Assembly: GCA_015178975.1 (NCBI GenBank)
Contig: WHVD01000070.1
Coordinates: 186,001-250,000 of the forward strand
DNA length: 64,000 nucleotides
Source: Hysterangium stoloniferum
Taxonomy: Eukaryota > Basidiomycota > Agaricomycetes > Hysterangiales > Hysterangiaceae
Reading direction: 5' to 3'
The translations under genes were made by a program, and so were the position numbers. This document shows, one piece after another, positions 1 through 10,005 of this stretch; position 1 is the stretch's first letter, and the number at the start of each line of letters is the position of its first letter. The notes under the pieces were generated by a model that saw only the letters and a program-made list of their open reading frames with translations, was not told the origin of the DNA and did no database searches.

Positions 1-1548
1 CTCCATTATCTCCGACAACGGAGCCAGACTGCGACAACCCTTGAGGCTCCCTTGAAGGACTGGTTGCTGAAGTACTGGCACGAGCTGTGATAGCACCCTT
101 CTGACAGGAAACTGTTCGGAAGGGTAGTTGACAGCTACTCGCATCCAGAAAGTTGTGGATACGGGCTCAGTGAGGAGAACTGGGCTGTCAAGGACAGGAA
201 TAGGGGATTGTTCTCGGAGAGGAGTGGTGGCTTTCTGCATCTCCTTCGCCTTTCTGCTTGCCATGGGATCGATGACGTCTGGTGTAGGAGGGTCCAAATC
301 GACATCCATTTGCTCTGGTGGAAGGTCCTGGATAGGGCTACCCAAGGACACGCAATATGAATACGGAGAGTCGGGAGGGATACCCGGTGACGGTGGAAGT
401 TGGGTCGGTACCGGTATAGCTTTCGGGGAGGGAGAGAGACGAGGCGCCAGAATCGGGGAAGGTTCGCGTTGGGCTGAGGGAGTGTGTGTCGGGTGGAGGA
501 TGGGAGGGGGCCTCGACATCCCAAGTGAGGTTGGGACTGGTACAGCTTTTGAAGAGGGAGGTAAATGAGGCGTTAGAATCGGGGCTGAGGGAGTGTGTGT
601 AGGGTGAATGATGGGAAGGGGCCTCGACGTTGGCTAGAGATGTGGGACTGGAATCGTGGAAGGTTCGCGTTCCAGTGACTGTTGACTAGGGCAGTGACCC
701 CTCCATACTCTGGATGACAGTCTCCGCGTTTGTCTTTGGTTGGGGTCGCTGGTTACGAAACGAACTTTAGACGGGAGAAGGAACCCTTCATGGCAATCCT
801 CTCCCAGAGATCGGATGCTATACACGCCATTCCTGTTCTCGTCCTCCTCCTCATCCTCGTCCGAGGAAAACTCAATTGGTCCCCTACGGTATCCCTTTTC
901 TTGTTGGGGCAGCGTTTGACCGTCCCCTCGGGTAAGAACTATGCGTTGCAACTTAATGCGTCGAAGTAGCTCCCAGTCGTAAAAGATGGTACCCTCCTTC
1001 TCCTTCCAGCTCTTGGTTCCCGTCATCCTAATACAAGGTGTCCCACCCTCACTATCATCGGTCTCCGCGAAGTCGGCCCATTTCTCTCCCACGGGGGGAA
1101 GGATCGGCACGGAAACTCTGTTTCCGCATTGCACTCTGTACTCACGCCGCTGCCGCTTGGAGGGGACTCCTTCTCTTGCTCCCCTCGCCTCCTGTTGACT
1201 TCTATACTCAGCACGCCTTTCTCTTTTGTGGGTGAGTCTCCTTGTGTTGTGTTCTTCCATAAACATTTCCTGCTTCCACATGCTAGCAGCGACTTCCTCA
1301 GATGACGGTCTGACGGAGGGGCCTAACGGCTTGCTCCAATCCGTACCGGTATTTTCCCCCGGCTCATCACCAAAGGAGAAAGTCGACAGGGGGGTTGATT
1401 CTTGGGTACCCCAATTGCTCTCGACATTGTCTGTACGAGGCACGCGGGTGATGAATCCCCCGCCGGTCGTGGATGTACTGGCTGTCGGGGCTCGCGGGAC
1501 CTTTTTGAACTTAGGGAGGACTTGCTTGTTTTGTTGGAAAGGGAGCAT
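1..1548 (-). pseudogene. Retroelement-associated ORF of unknown function, one in-frame TAG, runs off the left edge
   Basis: The frame opens at the ATG at 1548 and gives 304 codons to a TAG at 634-636. It then stays open for all 211 remaining codons to base 1, so the TAG looks like a single nonsense change (CAG to TAG is the simplest origin). The first part is charged, with an acidic run (SSDEDEEEDEN) and basic stretches. The second part is proline-rich, repeats itself once, and ends with a segment containing FWMRVAVNYPS. That segment resembles WMRVSINYPS in the minus-strand ORF at 61319-61924, including the residues that follow (R.L..L.P.L..P.L.G). No catalytic motif is seen. A TATA run about 110 bp upstream and a pyrimidine-rich leader suggest its own promoter. 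I infer a retroelement-borne gene, not a host gene. Confidence 0.5.
398..638. repeat. Two-copy imperfect direct repeat of about 115 bp
   Basis: The stretch near 398-525 recurs at 529-638. Both copies share AGAATCGGGG, CTGAGGGAGTGTGTGT and GGGGCCTCGAC in the same order. They lie in the proline-rich part of the overlapping ORF, so the protein repeats there as well. Confidence 0.7.
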
Positions 1549-1660
1549 TATAGCACGATAAAAGTGGTGAAGTTGAAGATAGAGGGAAGGGCTGTAGATA
1601 GGTGAAGGACGTGGTGTGAAAGATAAAGAAAATTTATGCGAATTTACGTGTACTTTTTTT

Positions 1661-1670
1661 TATATATATA
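1661..1670 (-). promoter_or_regulatory. Possible TATA box for the ORF starting at 1548
   Basis: A TATATATATA run sits about 110 bp upstream of the ATG and is followed on the minus strand by a CT-rich leader. Position and composition fit a fungal core promoter, but AT-rich runs are common, so this is inference. Confidence 0.35.
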
Positions 1671-1898
1671 TTGAATTGAAACTCCGCTCGGTTGGTCGTT
1701 AAATAAAATTCATTAATTGTGGTCGGGTTTTGGGGAAATGTGTCCGCTGCCAATTAATGGTTGTCCCAATCGACCGAAGGGATAGAAAAATGAAAAAGAA
1801 TAAAAGCCAATGAGATGGCTCACTGAATAACTGAGATATTTCTGAAAGGAAGTTACAAAAGAGAGGGAATAGATGATTCCTTGAGCGCATATATCCCG

Positions 1899-2135
1899 TT
1901 AAATGTTGAACAGCGCCTTGTACGCCCTCAGAAGTGCCGGAGCGTTTCTAAGGTCAGTGCTGCTTAACCACGAATCCTCCTCGGGTCTATAACCTTTCCA
2001 GCGCACCCTAAATAGCAGACGATTTCACTGTTTCCTATGTCCAACAATAGCTTCGACTTCATATTCCTCATGATCTGATTTCAACTCTCTTAGGTTCTCA
2101 AGTTGGGGTCTCGGACCTAGCTTGGAAGGAGAGGG
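1899..2135 (-). pseudogene. Chromodomain of the chromovirus, beyond a stop and broken by another
   Basis: Translation in the integrase frame past the TAA at 2136-2138 gives a linker, then EEYEVEAIVGHRK, a TGA, and LLFRVRWKGYRPEEDSWL followed by a short helix-like tail to a TAA at 1899-1901. This is the canonical chromodomain pattern: an aromatic cage near YEVE, then VRWKGY and the ED.W motif. Such domains steer integration into heterochromatin in fungal chromoviruses. The TAA and TGA could come from CAA and CGA by C-to-T changes. The two nonsense codons mean the domain is no longer joined to integrase. Confidence 0.8.
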
Positions 2136-4411
2136 TTAATATTTCCGCAGATGATCCCGATTAATGACTGGATGCATAGGATACTCTGGGGGAATCTTAA
2201 GCCTAAATACTTGAGAGTTCAATTTCTCAAGGACCTCGAATGGTCCAATCCGTCTTTGTATTAGTTTCTTCCCCATTCCCTTGACTTCCACCAGTTCGAG
2301 GGAGTGGGGGTTCACCAATACAAAGTCTCCCTCAGAGATATCTTCTACAGGTCTTTGCTTCTTGTTATACGCTTGTGCTTGAATCTCTTGGGCTTGAGCG
2401 ATTGAATCCCGCACCATCTGCCAATGATTTTCTAGCTCGAGGATCCATTGGTCGGCCATAGGGCTGTCTGATAGTTCTCTAGGAACTAGGGGCTCGTCAC
2501 CTCCTAGGACTCGAGACATTCCTCTTGGGAGGTATCCCATTAATAAGAAGGCCGGGGCATAGTTTGTGGAACTGTGAACAGTCGAGTTGTATGCGTGAAC
2601 AACTACCTCAATCCACTGGGACCAGCTTTCCTTAGCAGAGGCACAATAGGCTCGAAGCATCTGTTCTATGGTCGCATTCATATTCTCCGTTTGCCCATCC
2701 GTTTGAGGATGATGAGCCGAAGATACCGCAAGGGTGGTACCATAGATCTTACAGACTTCCCGCCAAAACCTGCAGGTCCATCTCTTATCCTGGTCACAGA
2801 TTATTCGAGAGGGCAGTCCAAAGGGGCTTGCTACCTGTTTGACAAATATTCGTGCGAATCCTTCAGCCATAAGGTTCGAAAAGGTAGGTATTGTAATAGC
2901 GTAACGCGTCAATTTATCAACGGCAATGAAGACTGCGGAATACGAATCCTTTCCTGAATCGGGTAGTCCAGTGATTAAGTCCATAGAAACTACCTCGAAT
3001 GGCCTAAAAGGTATGTCAGCCGGTCTGAGGGCTCCTTGACGAGCGGTGCGATCGACTTTGGTTTTTTGGCAGATATCACAGGTACGCGCATACGACACGC
3101 AATCTTGTAGCATTCTTGGCCAAAAGAACCAGTCTTTCATCAGGTTGAACAACCGCTGGCCTCCGGCGTGTGCTCCCTCAAAAGGGTTATCATGCACCAA
3201 CCTTAGAATCGAGTTAATCATGGTTCTGGGTACACAGACTCGACTTTCCCAGTCTGAGTCGCGAAAGTACAGGAGTCGGTTTGCTCCCACGAAGTAGTGA
3301 GAAGGAGTAACAACCGCGTTGGGTGAAGGGGTATCTAAAGCGTAGAGATTCCTGAAAACCGGGTCCTTTGAATAACCCTCTAGAAATTTCTTTATATATC
3401 CCTCCTCGATGCTGATTAGTAGCTGAGGATGACGCAATGCGAAGTCAGACTCGTCTTCCTGGTCGTTCCTTATTGCATTATGAGAATCCCATTCTGACCG
3501 TCGGACCTTTTGAGTTACTCCGAAAGGCTCCATAGAATCGAGTATGGTAGAGAAGACCGCTTTCTTAGCGGGTTCGTCCTTCCATAGTTTTTCCTCAGTA
3601 CTCTTGTCCAGAGAGGTCGAGGTGATAGCCTGCAAATCATCTCTAATAGGGCTCACGAAGGCTGGTACCCGAGGGAGTCTGGACAGTGGATCCACGTTGC
3701 TATGAACTCTCCCTGCTCGATGCAAAATCTCGAGACCTGGAAATGCAGCGTATATCGCCCCCCATGCGGCTAGTCGACGATTAGTGTTCTCGTAAGATCT
3801 AGCCCATTTCAGAGCTGCATGGTCTGTAATGAGCAGGACATGTTCACCTTCAATGAAAGGTTGAAAGTGGACTAGTCCCTCCTTTGCTGCTAATGCTTCC
3901 CGTTCAGTAGCAGAATAGTTATGCTCAGCGCTTTTCAGCGTGCGACTCCAATATGCAATGACTCGTTCAACAGTACCTTCGGTCACCTCAAAAGTGGATC
4001 CCCACGAATCCGACCACTCAATCTCGGGCTGTTTGGTTTTGTACCGATGAACAAAGGATGGCACGTCCTGCGCACGGTCAAAAGCCAATTTGGCTTGGGC
4101 ATAGATTTTAGTGTCCACTAAATCTCCTAAAGCCATCTTCTGGACTTGTTGGAGGCAACAACCCAAGGCAAAATCCGAAGCGTCCGTATACAATCGGTAG
4201 GGCATCCCACTAACTGGATGTCCCAGCACTGGAGCTGATCCTAATGCGGTTTTAACATCCTCATAAGCTCGGACATGTTCAGCAGTCCACGTCCAAGGTG
4301 TTCCCTTTTTTAGGAGCGAGAATAAAGGGGACACCATCCATGAATAAAATGGTATATATGCTGAAAAGTAAAGGACCATTCCAAGGAACCGTTGTAGATC
4401 AGAAACCTTAG
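2136..4411 (-). pseudogene. Chromovirus pol, 3-prime part: RT connection, RNase H, integrase
   Basis: This frame is intact for more than 750 codons. In order it shows the end of the RT (LQRFLG then SPLFSLLKKGTPWTW), an RNase H-like domain (YTDASDFALG, ATEREALAA, ITDHAALKW, then VDPLSRLP), an H-H-C-C zinc-binding domain (H and H near VHDNPFEGAH, then CDICQKTK), and the integrase core with D (VSMDLITGLPD), D (IICDQDKRWT) and E (TDGQTENMN). It ends at HLRKY. The open frame continues at its 5-prime side into the LTR at 4412, so the upstream methionine at 4538 belongs to LTR sequence and is not a real start. The RT palm with its catalytic aspartates is missing. Mutational load inside the frame is low. 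Confidence 0.85.
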
Positions 4412-4885
4412 TGTGAAGAGTGGCGGAAGTTCTGACCGTTCTATATACGAAGAAATGAGTAGAAAGGAAGGATATTGACCTATTCGGTGCAATATAAGAG
4501 AAAGTGAGAGAAAGAGCACGAGATGACGAAGGTGTCAACGAGTGCGATGGTTCGAGTGGAGGCCTCGACTATTACAGTTCGAGGCCAGAAGTGCTCAGTA
4601 GTTCAGATACTGCTACTTATGTAGTAGCTGACACGTTACCCTGATCACCGCTCGTAGTAGACCTAGTTTGTGTCTTACGAGTGGTGGTTCTTGGGTTAAA
4701 GTGTGTCTGAGTTCTAATTGGTGCTGAGTGCACCCACAAGTATACACAATGCTTCAAACTAATGAAATATGCAATATTCGAAGAATATGAAAGATAGAAA
4801 AATATGAATAGAATATGTAAAATATAAATAAAATAAAAGGAGTGTTTTACCACAATGAAACTGTGGTAAAAGCATACCCTTCACA
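4412..4885 (-). repeat. 3-prime LTR of the nested element (474 bp)
   Basis: It starts TGTGAAGAGTGG and ends CCCTTCACA on the plus strand. It is the same length as the copy at 9532-10005 and differs at roughly 18 positions, all in the first half; about the last 225 bp are identical. An inverted repeat, TTTTACCACA / TGTGGTAAAA with a 7-base loop (4845-4871), lies just inside the terminus. Confidence 0.9.
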
Positions 4886-4896
4886 GTGCCCCCCAG
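4886..4896 (-). other. Polypurine tract next to the 3-prime LTR
   Basis: On the minus strand CTGGGGGGCAC directly precedes the LTR. The same place in the LTR palindrome at 60346-60356 reads CTGGAGGGCAC, which supports it as the plus-strand primer of this family. Confidence 0.6.
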
Positions 4897-6989
4897 TTCG
4901 AAGGGATGTGCTATACGAAGTTCTGGAAAGCTTTGGGGATGCCCCCCAGGTATTTTGTGTGGAGCCCCCCAAACTACAAGGTGCCAAGACCCCAGTATTC
5001 GAAGAGAGGTTGGTGGGTTTAGGAGCAGTAAGGGAAGATGTCGATGTAGAAAAAGGGAGGGAAGGGAAGGGGAAAAAAATAGATCCATTCTTTTCCTTCA
5101 GTCCCTAGTCGAGCACTCCTTCAGTCCTCGAACAGCAAATGGACTACTTGATAGCCTTCTAGACACTGCCACATTGTCTCCTTCCAGGACACGAGGCATT
5201 CCTCATAGTAGATGTCCTGTAGGCGGACAGACTGTCATGTAACTCGTTGGGCAGTGCATCTTGGGGTTAGGAGGGTAAGCTATCATTAGAGTCCATCGGA
5301 ATCTCCTCCTCCTTAAATGAGTACCGGAGGAGGTTTATGATGCTTTGCTGTGGCGAGATAGTGTAAGACTCGGGATTAGGATCTTTCCATGCTGCTAGTC
5401 TATGGGACCTAGCAGCATGCCAGGATGTATACCCTATACCCCCTATACCGCCCCCCACTTTGCGATATTGTGATTCCACCACGATCTCGCAAATTACCCA
5501 TTATTGTGCACAGTTAGTGTAAGGGCTACCTCTAACAGGACCTGTGGTACTCACACTAGGCTAGCAGAGGGATATCCAAAGTATATTAAGTACCTAATAT
5601 ATACAGGAGACTAAACTACTCACCTAGCAGAGGGATATCCAAAGAGAAAAGGATAAGGGGGCAGCCTCTGCTAGGCGATCCGAAACTAGGGGGTGGCTAA
5701 AAATAGAATGACAGCTCACCCCAACGGTCACTAACTACCTACTCTACCCTGGAGATATTCCTAGGGAGTGTTAGAAGTCATGGAAAAATACGAGAAGATT
5801 ACAGGAAACAGTACTAATAACCCTCTTGGGGCTAGATTACTCAGAGGAACTTATTGGGGTTTTAGCAATATATATATCAACCATATTGAAGGCACAAATT
5901 GAACGTCCCCTTACAGTTAGGTTGCAGTCTGTGTTCCTGAAAGGTCTAGCCCATGGCAGGTCTAGAAAGTGTCCAGTAATGCTTCAAGTAGGCAGATGAG
6001 TCCGGAGGAAAAAGAAAAAATCACGAAATTGACTGAGTTCAGTACAATTGTGATAATGGACTCAAATACAGCACTGAGGTTGGGCCGAATAGTTCTGTCC
6101 AGACGTATCTGACCTAGGTATTGCCCTGCGAGCTATTGAACTTTTTGTAGCTAGTCGACCACCGACAAAGGTAAAATGGAGGGGTGGAGAGGAAAGAGTC
6201 TGTGTGTGTCGACATGTGTGGGAAGGATGCTTGTGAATTTGACTGGGAGTGACAAGCACATTGACGTGAATTGCGAATTTGACTGCAAGCAACGAGCGTA
6301 TTTTGTAGGCATCGAAGATGCTAAGAGCACCAGGTGGAGGTGAAATCGAAGATCTGCTGAATGTCTGGATACCTTGTTGAAAAATGTCGCATGCTGAACC
6401 CAAGCTGAACTGAACGAACCGTTAGCCACACTTGTTGAAGTGTGCACCGAACCCGTAAGTTGCGAAGGTCAGAAAGGCAAAGCTTCGATTATTCAGTGCG
6501 AAGCTTTTAACCCTGAGGGAGGAAGGACCTAGTTGAACAGTGCGCACCAAACCCATAAGTTGCAAAGGTCAGAAAAGCAAAGCTTCGACTATTTCAGTAC
6601 GAAGCTTTAGCAGAGGGGAAAGGCTAAGAGTAGAAGGCAGTATGAAGGCTTCGTTGTGAGGTGACACAGCCTTGTGTCCACATGCATCCACAAGTTTTGG
6701 AAGTCAGTCCCTTAGTCTGTTTCGTGTTACTGTCGACCTCATATCCTCATTGTTTGAAAGGACTGGGTAAGGTAAGTCCTAGCACTGACATGTATTGTTC
6801 CAGTCGCCTTTCGAACCCTAGCATGCACTATGCACCCGCACAGTGCACTCATGCAGCACGATGTGCTTTCGCACCCCGGATGGTGAGTTCTCAACAGCAG
6901 TATCCTCATTGTCTGCCCTGCTTTTCCAGCTATCCCCAATACCTCCAAACAATACGTCTGAACTGACCATGATGGCATGGTTGCGCGCA
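4897..6989. other. Internal 3-prime part of the nested element, no gene seen
   Basis: About 2.1 kb with only short chance ORFs. It holds a 21-bp direct repeat (CTAGCAGAGGGATATCCAAA at 5561 and 5624) and a 60-bp box at about 5430-5495 related to one at about 8115-8175, both containing a G-rich GGGGGGC then TATAGGGGG on the minus strand. It also holds the 85-bp direct repeat at 6434-6611. I see no coding signal. Confidence 0.6.
6434..6611. repeat. Direct repeat, two units of about 80 bp
   Basis: Both units contain GTGTGCACCGAACCC or GTGCGCACCAAACCC, then TAAGTTGC.AAGGTCAGAAA, then AAAGCTTCGA and CGAAGCTTT. They begin near 6434 and 6530. Each ends in a TTCG/CGAA-flanked inverted motif. No function is apparent. 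Confidence 0.7.
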
Positions 6990-8052
6990 CTCATGCAGCG
7001 CAGTCGCATACTTGTGTACCTGCACGGTGCACTTGCACACCCGTGCAGTCCACTTGCATGCACTTGTGCAGCGCCGTCATGTGTACTCGTGCAGCACCAT
7101 TGTGCACACTTGTGCAGCGCCATTGTGCGCACTTGTAGTGCGGTTGCGCGCTCTCAAACCGCGCCCACGCACCACACCTGCACACCCGCGCACTCGTGCA
7201 CCCGCGTCTTCAAACCACGCCCACGCGCCGCACCTGCGCATTCGCGCCTTCAAACCACGCCAACGCACCGCACCTGCACACCCGCGCATTCGCGCCTTCA
7301 CATGCCGCGTGCACGCTCCATGTCCACACACCTCCACATGCCGTGCGCACGCTCCACGTCCACGCGCCTCCATGCGCTGCACGAACGCTCCCCGTCCACA
7401 CGCCTCCATGCGCCGCGCGAACGCTCCTCGTCCACACCCCACGCACGCACACCACAATCTACGCCCCATGCGCGTGCACCACGTCCACGCGCCATGGGCA
7501 CTCGCCCCATCCACGCGTCGCGCGCACTCGCCCCATCCACACGTCGCGCGCACCACATCTACACCCCACACACATGCTCCACATCTACACCCCACACACA
7601 TGCTCCACGTCCACACACATGGACCGCACTTGCGTAGTCGTGCCGTGGCGCACTTGCGTGTTCGCACCGTCACGCACTCGTGCAGTCGCGCCATTGCACT
7701 GTCATGCAGTCGCGCCGTCGCGCACCCACGCGGCGTCCTTGTGTGCCCGCGCATCGTACTCGCGCACCCGCACGGTGTGTTCGCGTGCCTGCACAGCGTG
7801 CTTGCGCACCGTGCGACTCGTTTGCACACCTGTGCAGCTATGTGCTCATGCACTGCACCCGGCTCTCGACCATTTCCTTGGCAAGACTGGTGACACAGTC
7901 ATTTGCACACTGCCACACCTGCATCCATGTGCCACACCCCACTTCCACACGCCACACCCATACGCTTGCACCTACGCAGCACACCTACGCAGCTACATGC
8001 TCATGCACTGCACCCAGCTCTCGACTGTTCCATCGGCGAGACTGGTGATGCA
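6990..8052. repeat. CpG-rich alternating purine-pyrimidine minisatellite
   Basis: About 1 kb made almost only of CAC, CGC, TGC and CGT words, unlike anything nearby. It lacks TA-containing stop codons, so long frames are open on both strands at once (for example plus 7012-7893 and minus 7077-7853). That argues that none is a true gene. It includes 36-bp and 26-bp tandem units, a longer unit with TTCAAACCACGCC, and a 150-bp-spaced direct repeat near 7840 and 7990 (GCTCATGCACTGCACCC). The alternating pattern favours Z-DNA. Confidence 0.75.
7295..7438 (+). repeat. 36-bp tandem repeat, four units
   Basis: Units start at 7295, 7331, 7367 and 7403 and share the skeleton CCTCCATGC..., GC.CGAACGCTCC and CGTCCACACG with scattered substitutions. 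Because 36 is a multiple of three, any frame through it yields a 12-residue repeat. Confidence 0.85.
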
Positions 8053-9375
8053 GATGTTAGCATGCTCTTGCAGGCCATAGGTGACGATCCCGTATGCGCC
8101 CTCTCCTACACCCCCTATACTGCCCCCCTGTTGCAATATCATTGTTCCAGAATGGTCTTGCAACATAACAATTGTCCCCCATGTGACGTAATTTTTGAGG
8201 GAGCGTCCTGGGTCGAATGGAAATGTATCTGTCCTTGGCTTGGTCTGTCGAGGGGTATCCTTCGCGGTGTGTCCATGATTGCCTTCCATTTGCAGAAACT
8301 TTGTCAGCGCCCCCCATTCTGGAATTAGGGGCTTATGTCGATGAATTCTCAGTGATGTCTGCATGGGAAGGCTTTTGGCTGGTGAGTCCTGTCCTGGGCC
8401 TTTTCTATCGTCAAAACCATAATCTGATTTCTGCTCCCCAGTTTCCAAGCCTTTACTGCAGTCCCAATCGTTCGAGTTATTGGTCAACTTATTGGAGGGT
8501 CCACTTGGCGGAATAAATGGGATAGGATGGGTAGGTGATGGATGGCGAGATTCGTCAGGACACTGCGAATCTTGACCTGAGGATGATGGAGAACTGGAGA
8601 TGACTTTGACTGTGATCTTTTCTGCAGACACATTTGAGAAAGACGACTGTCCATTTTTGGCAGTTGATCTGGCATAGATTCCAGGACATTCTTCGTGAAA
8701 GGGACCAGAGGGTGTTTGTGTTGGCTCATCAAACCCATTGAGCAATTCCGCCATCATCTTGTTACATCTCTCCAGGTTGCACATCAATCTTGACCTGAGA
8801 GTGAAGTAGGCGAAACACACATTCGAGGGTTTACCGTATATGAATTCCTTCAACATTTGAATGTATCTGAAATCTGTATCGACCCTTGGCATGATGTGGT
8901 TCCCTCCGAGCAATACATGCATAATCTGTAGCAGATCATCATGTACACAAAGTAAATCGGAGAGCAAAATGAACAGTTCCATCTTGACACCCGCTATTCC
9001 CTTTTCTCGGAAGAACATCACTTCGTTTGACCACTTCGGGATCAACTTTGTTACCTCATCGAGAGTTCCAGGCCGAGTGAATAAATCGTGTGCTGATATG
9101 ATGCCATGATACCGACCTAGCCAAACTGCTACTGTTGCAGGCATGGATGGGTATCTAGTCCTGTAATCCTTCGTGGCAGCGACAACCTTATCTCTTGAAA
9201 CTCGAGAAGTGTAGTAGGAGCTCCACTTCACATTGACAGGCTCCGAATAAAGTAGTTGGCCATTATGCTCGAGCATAACTTGTCTCGGCAGGAAGACCAG
9301 GGTATCCTTTATGAAGATGCGAGCATTTTGCCTTTCCAAGGGACTCGACTGCTCGAAGTTCGAGTTACCTTCCAT
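7993..9375 (-). CDS. ORF1-like protein of the nested non-autonomous element, fused to a Gag remnant
   Basis: I take the ATG at 9375 as start; the frame extends to 9447 only through a GTG. The product is about 460 residues. Its first half aligns by eye with ORF1 of the chromovirus (12103-13635): LPRQV.L, then TVAVWLGRYHGIISAHDLF against TVAVWLGHYQAILSARDLF, then WSNEV, HDDLLQI.HVLLGG and AYFTLRSRL. The second half is Ser/Pro-rich. Near residue 370 it contains TDTFPFDPG, which in the chromovirus lies far downstream inside Gag (VDTFPFDPG near 10806), so an internal deletion seems to have joined ORF1 to late Gag. The last residues run into the minisatellite edge and are probably not conserved. 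No enzyme motif or zinc knuckle is seen. The role is unknown; a structural or packaging role is inferred from position. Confidence 0.65.
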   Translation of the reverse strand: MEGNSNFEQSSPLERQNARIFIKDTLVFLPRQVMLEHNGQLLYSEPVNVKWSSYYTSRVSRDKVVAATKDYRTRYPSMPATVAVWLGRYHGIISAHDLFTRPGTLDEVTKLIPKWSNEVMFFREKGIAGVKMELFILLSDLLCVHDDLLQIMHVLLGGNHIMPRVDTDFRYIQMLKEFIYGKPSNVCFAYFTLRSRLMCNLERCNKMMAELLNGFDEPTQTPSGPFHEECPGIYARSTAKNGQSSFSNVSAEKITVKVISSSPSSSGQDSQCPDESRHPSPTHPIPFIPPSGPSNKLTNNSNDWDCSKGLETGEQKSDYGFDDRKGPGQDSPAKSLPMQTSLRIHRHKPLIPEWGALTKFLQMEGNHGHTAKDTPRQTKPRTDTFPFDPGRSLKNYVTWGTIVMLQDHSGTMILQQGGSIGGVGEGAYGIVTYGLQEHANICITSLADGTVESWVQCMSM

Positions 9376-9510
9376 TTGACCAGATTCGCAACGCTCAGCG
9401 TGTGAGAAGTTCCAGACAGTGTTTTGCGAAGTTGCGAATGTTGACACTTCGCAGCTGTGTAGTTAGAATTTTGTATTGAATATAAAATGTTTTTCTTCGT
9501 AGGGAAAGTA

Positions 9511-9530
9511 CGGTCCGGCCTGGATCACCA
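9511..9530 (-). other. Primer binding site of the nested element
   Basis: One base after the LTR the minus strand reads TGGTGATCCAGGCCGGACCG. The chromovirus has TGGTGATCTGGGCCGGACCG in the same place, two differences in 20. A site starting TGG beside the 5-prime LTR and matching a tRNA 3-prime end (…CCA) is expected for a PBS; I did not identify the tRNA. Confidence 0.75.
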
Positions 9531-9531
9531 C

Positions 9532-10005
9532 TGTGAAGAGTGGTAGAAGTTCAGACCGTTCTATATACGAAGAAATGAGTAGAAAAAGAGGATATTGACC
9601 TATTCGGTGCAATATAAGAGAAAATGAGAGAAAGAGCACAAGATGACGAAGGAGTCAACGAGTGCGATGGTTCGAGTGGAGGCCTCGACTGTTATAGTTC
9701 GAGGCCAGAAGTGTTTAGTAGTTCAGATATTGCTATTTATGCAGTAGCTGACACGTTACCCTGATCACCGCTTGTAGTAGACCTAGTTTGTGTCTTACGA
9801 GTGGTGGTTCTTGGGTTAAAGTGTGTCTGAGTTCTAATTGGTGCTGAGTGCACCCACAAGTATACACAATGCTTCAAACTAATGAAATATGCAATATTCG
9901 AAGAATATGAAAGATAGAAAAATATGAATAGAATATGTAAAATATAAATAAAATAAAAGGAGTGTTTTACCACAATGAAACTGTGGTAAAAGCATACCCT
10001 TCACA
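9532..10005 (-). repeat. 5-prime LTR of the nested element (474 bp)
   Basis: Partner of the LTR at 4412-4885, same length and ends. It carries the same hairpin near its terminus (9965-9991) and abuts the chromovirus protease at 10006. Confidence 0.9.

Larger units (their letters stand above)
4412..10005 (-). mobile_element. Non-autonomous LTR retrotransposon nested in the chromovirus
   Basis: Two 474-bp LTRs in the same orientation bound 4.6 kb of internal DNA. On the minus strand the 5-prime LTR (9532-10005) is followed after one base by a primer binding site (9511-9530), and the 3-prime LTR (4412-4885) is preceded by a purine-rich CTGGGGGGCAC. The inside has one ORF1-like gene (7993-9375), a CpG-rich minisatellite and about 2 kb without an ORF; no protease, RT or integrase is present. 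LTR, primer site and ORF1 all resemble those of the chromovirus, so it was probably moved by that family's enzymes. The 5-bp flanks (CTTAG left, GATAG right) are not identical, so a clean target duplication is missing. Confidence 0.8.

Noticed and set aside
4412..4538. Start of the pol ORF at 4538
   Set aside because: The first 40 or so codons are LTR sequence; the frame is open by chance across the junction.
4617..4853. 78-codon frame repeated at 9737-9973
   Set aside because: It occurs twice only because it lies within the duplicated LTRs.
6843..8080. Long plus-strand frames of 264-294 codons rich in His, Ala, Thr and Arg, and a 258-codon minus-strand frame
   Set aside because: They overlap each other in several frames of the CpG-rich minisatellite, which simply lacks stop codons. 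Composition is that of the repeat, with no start context or domain.
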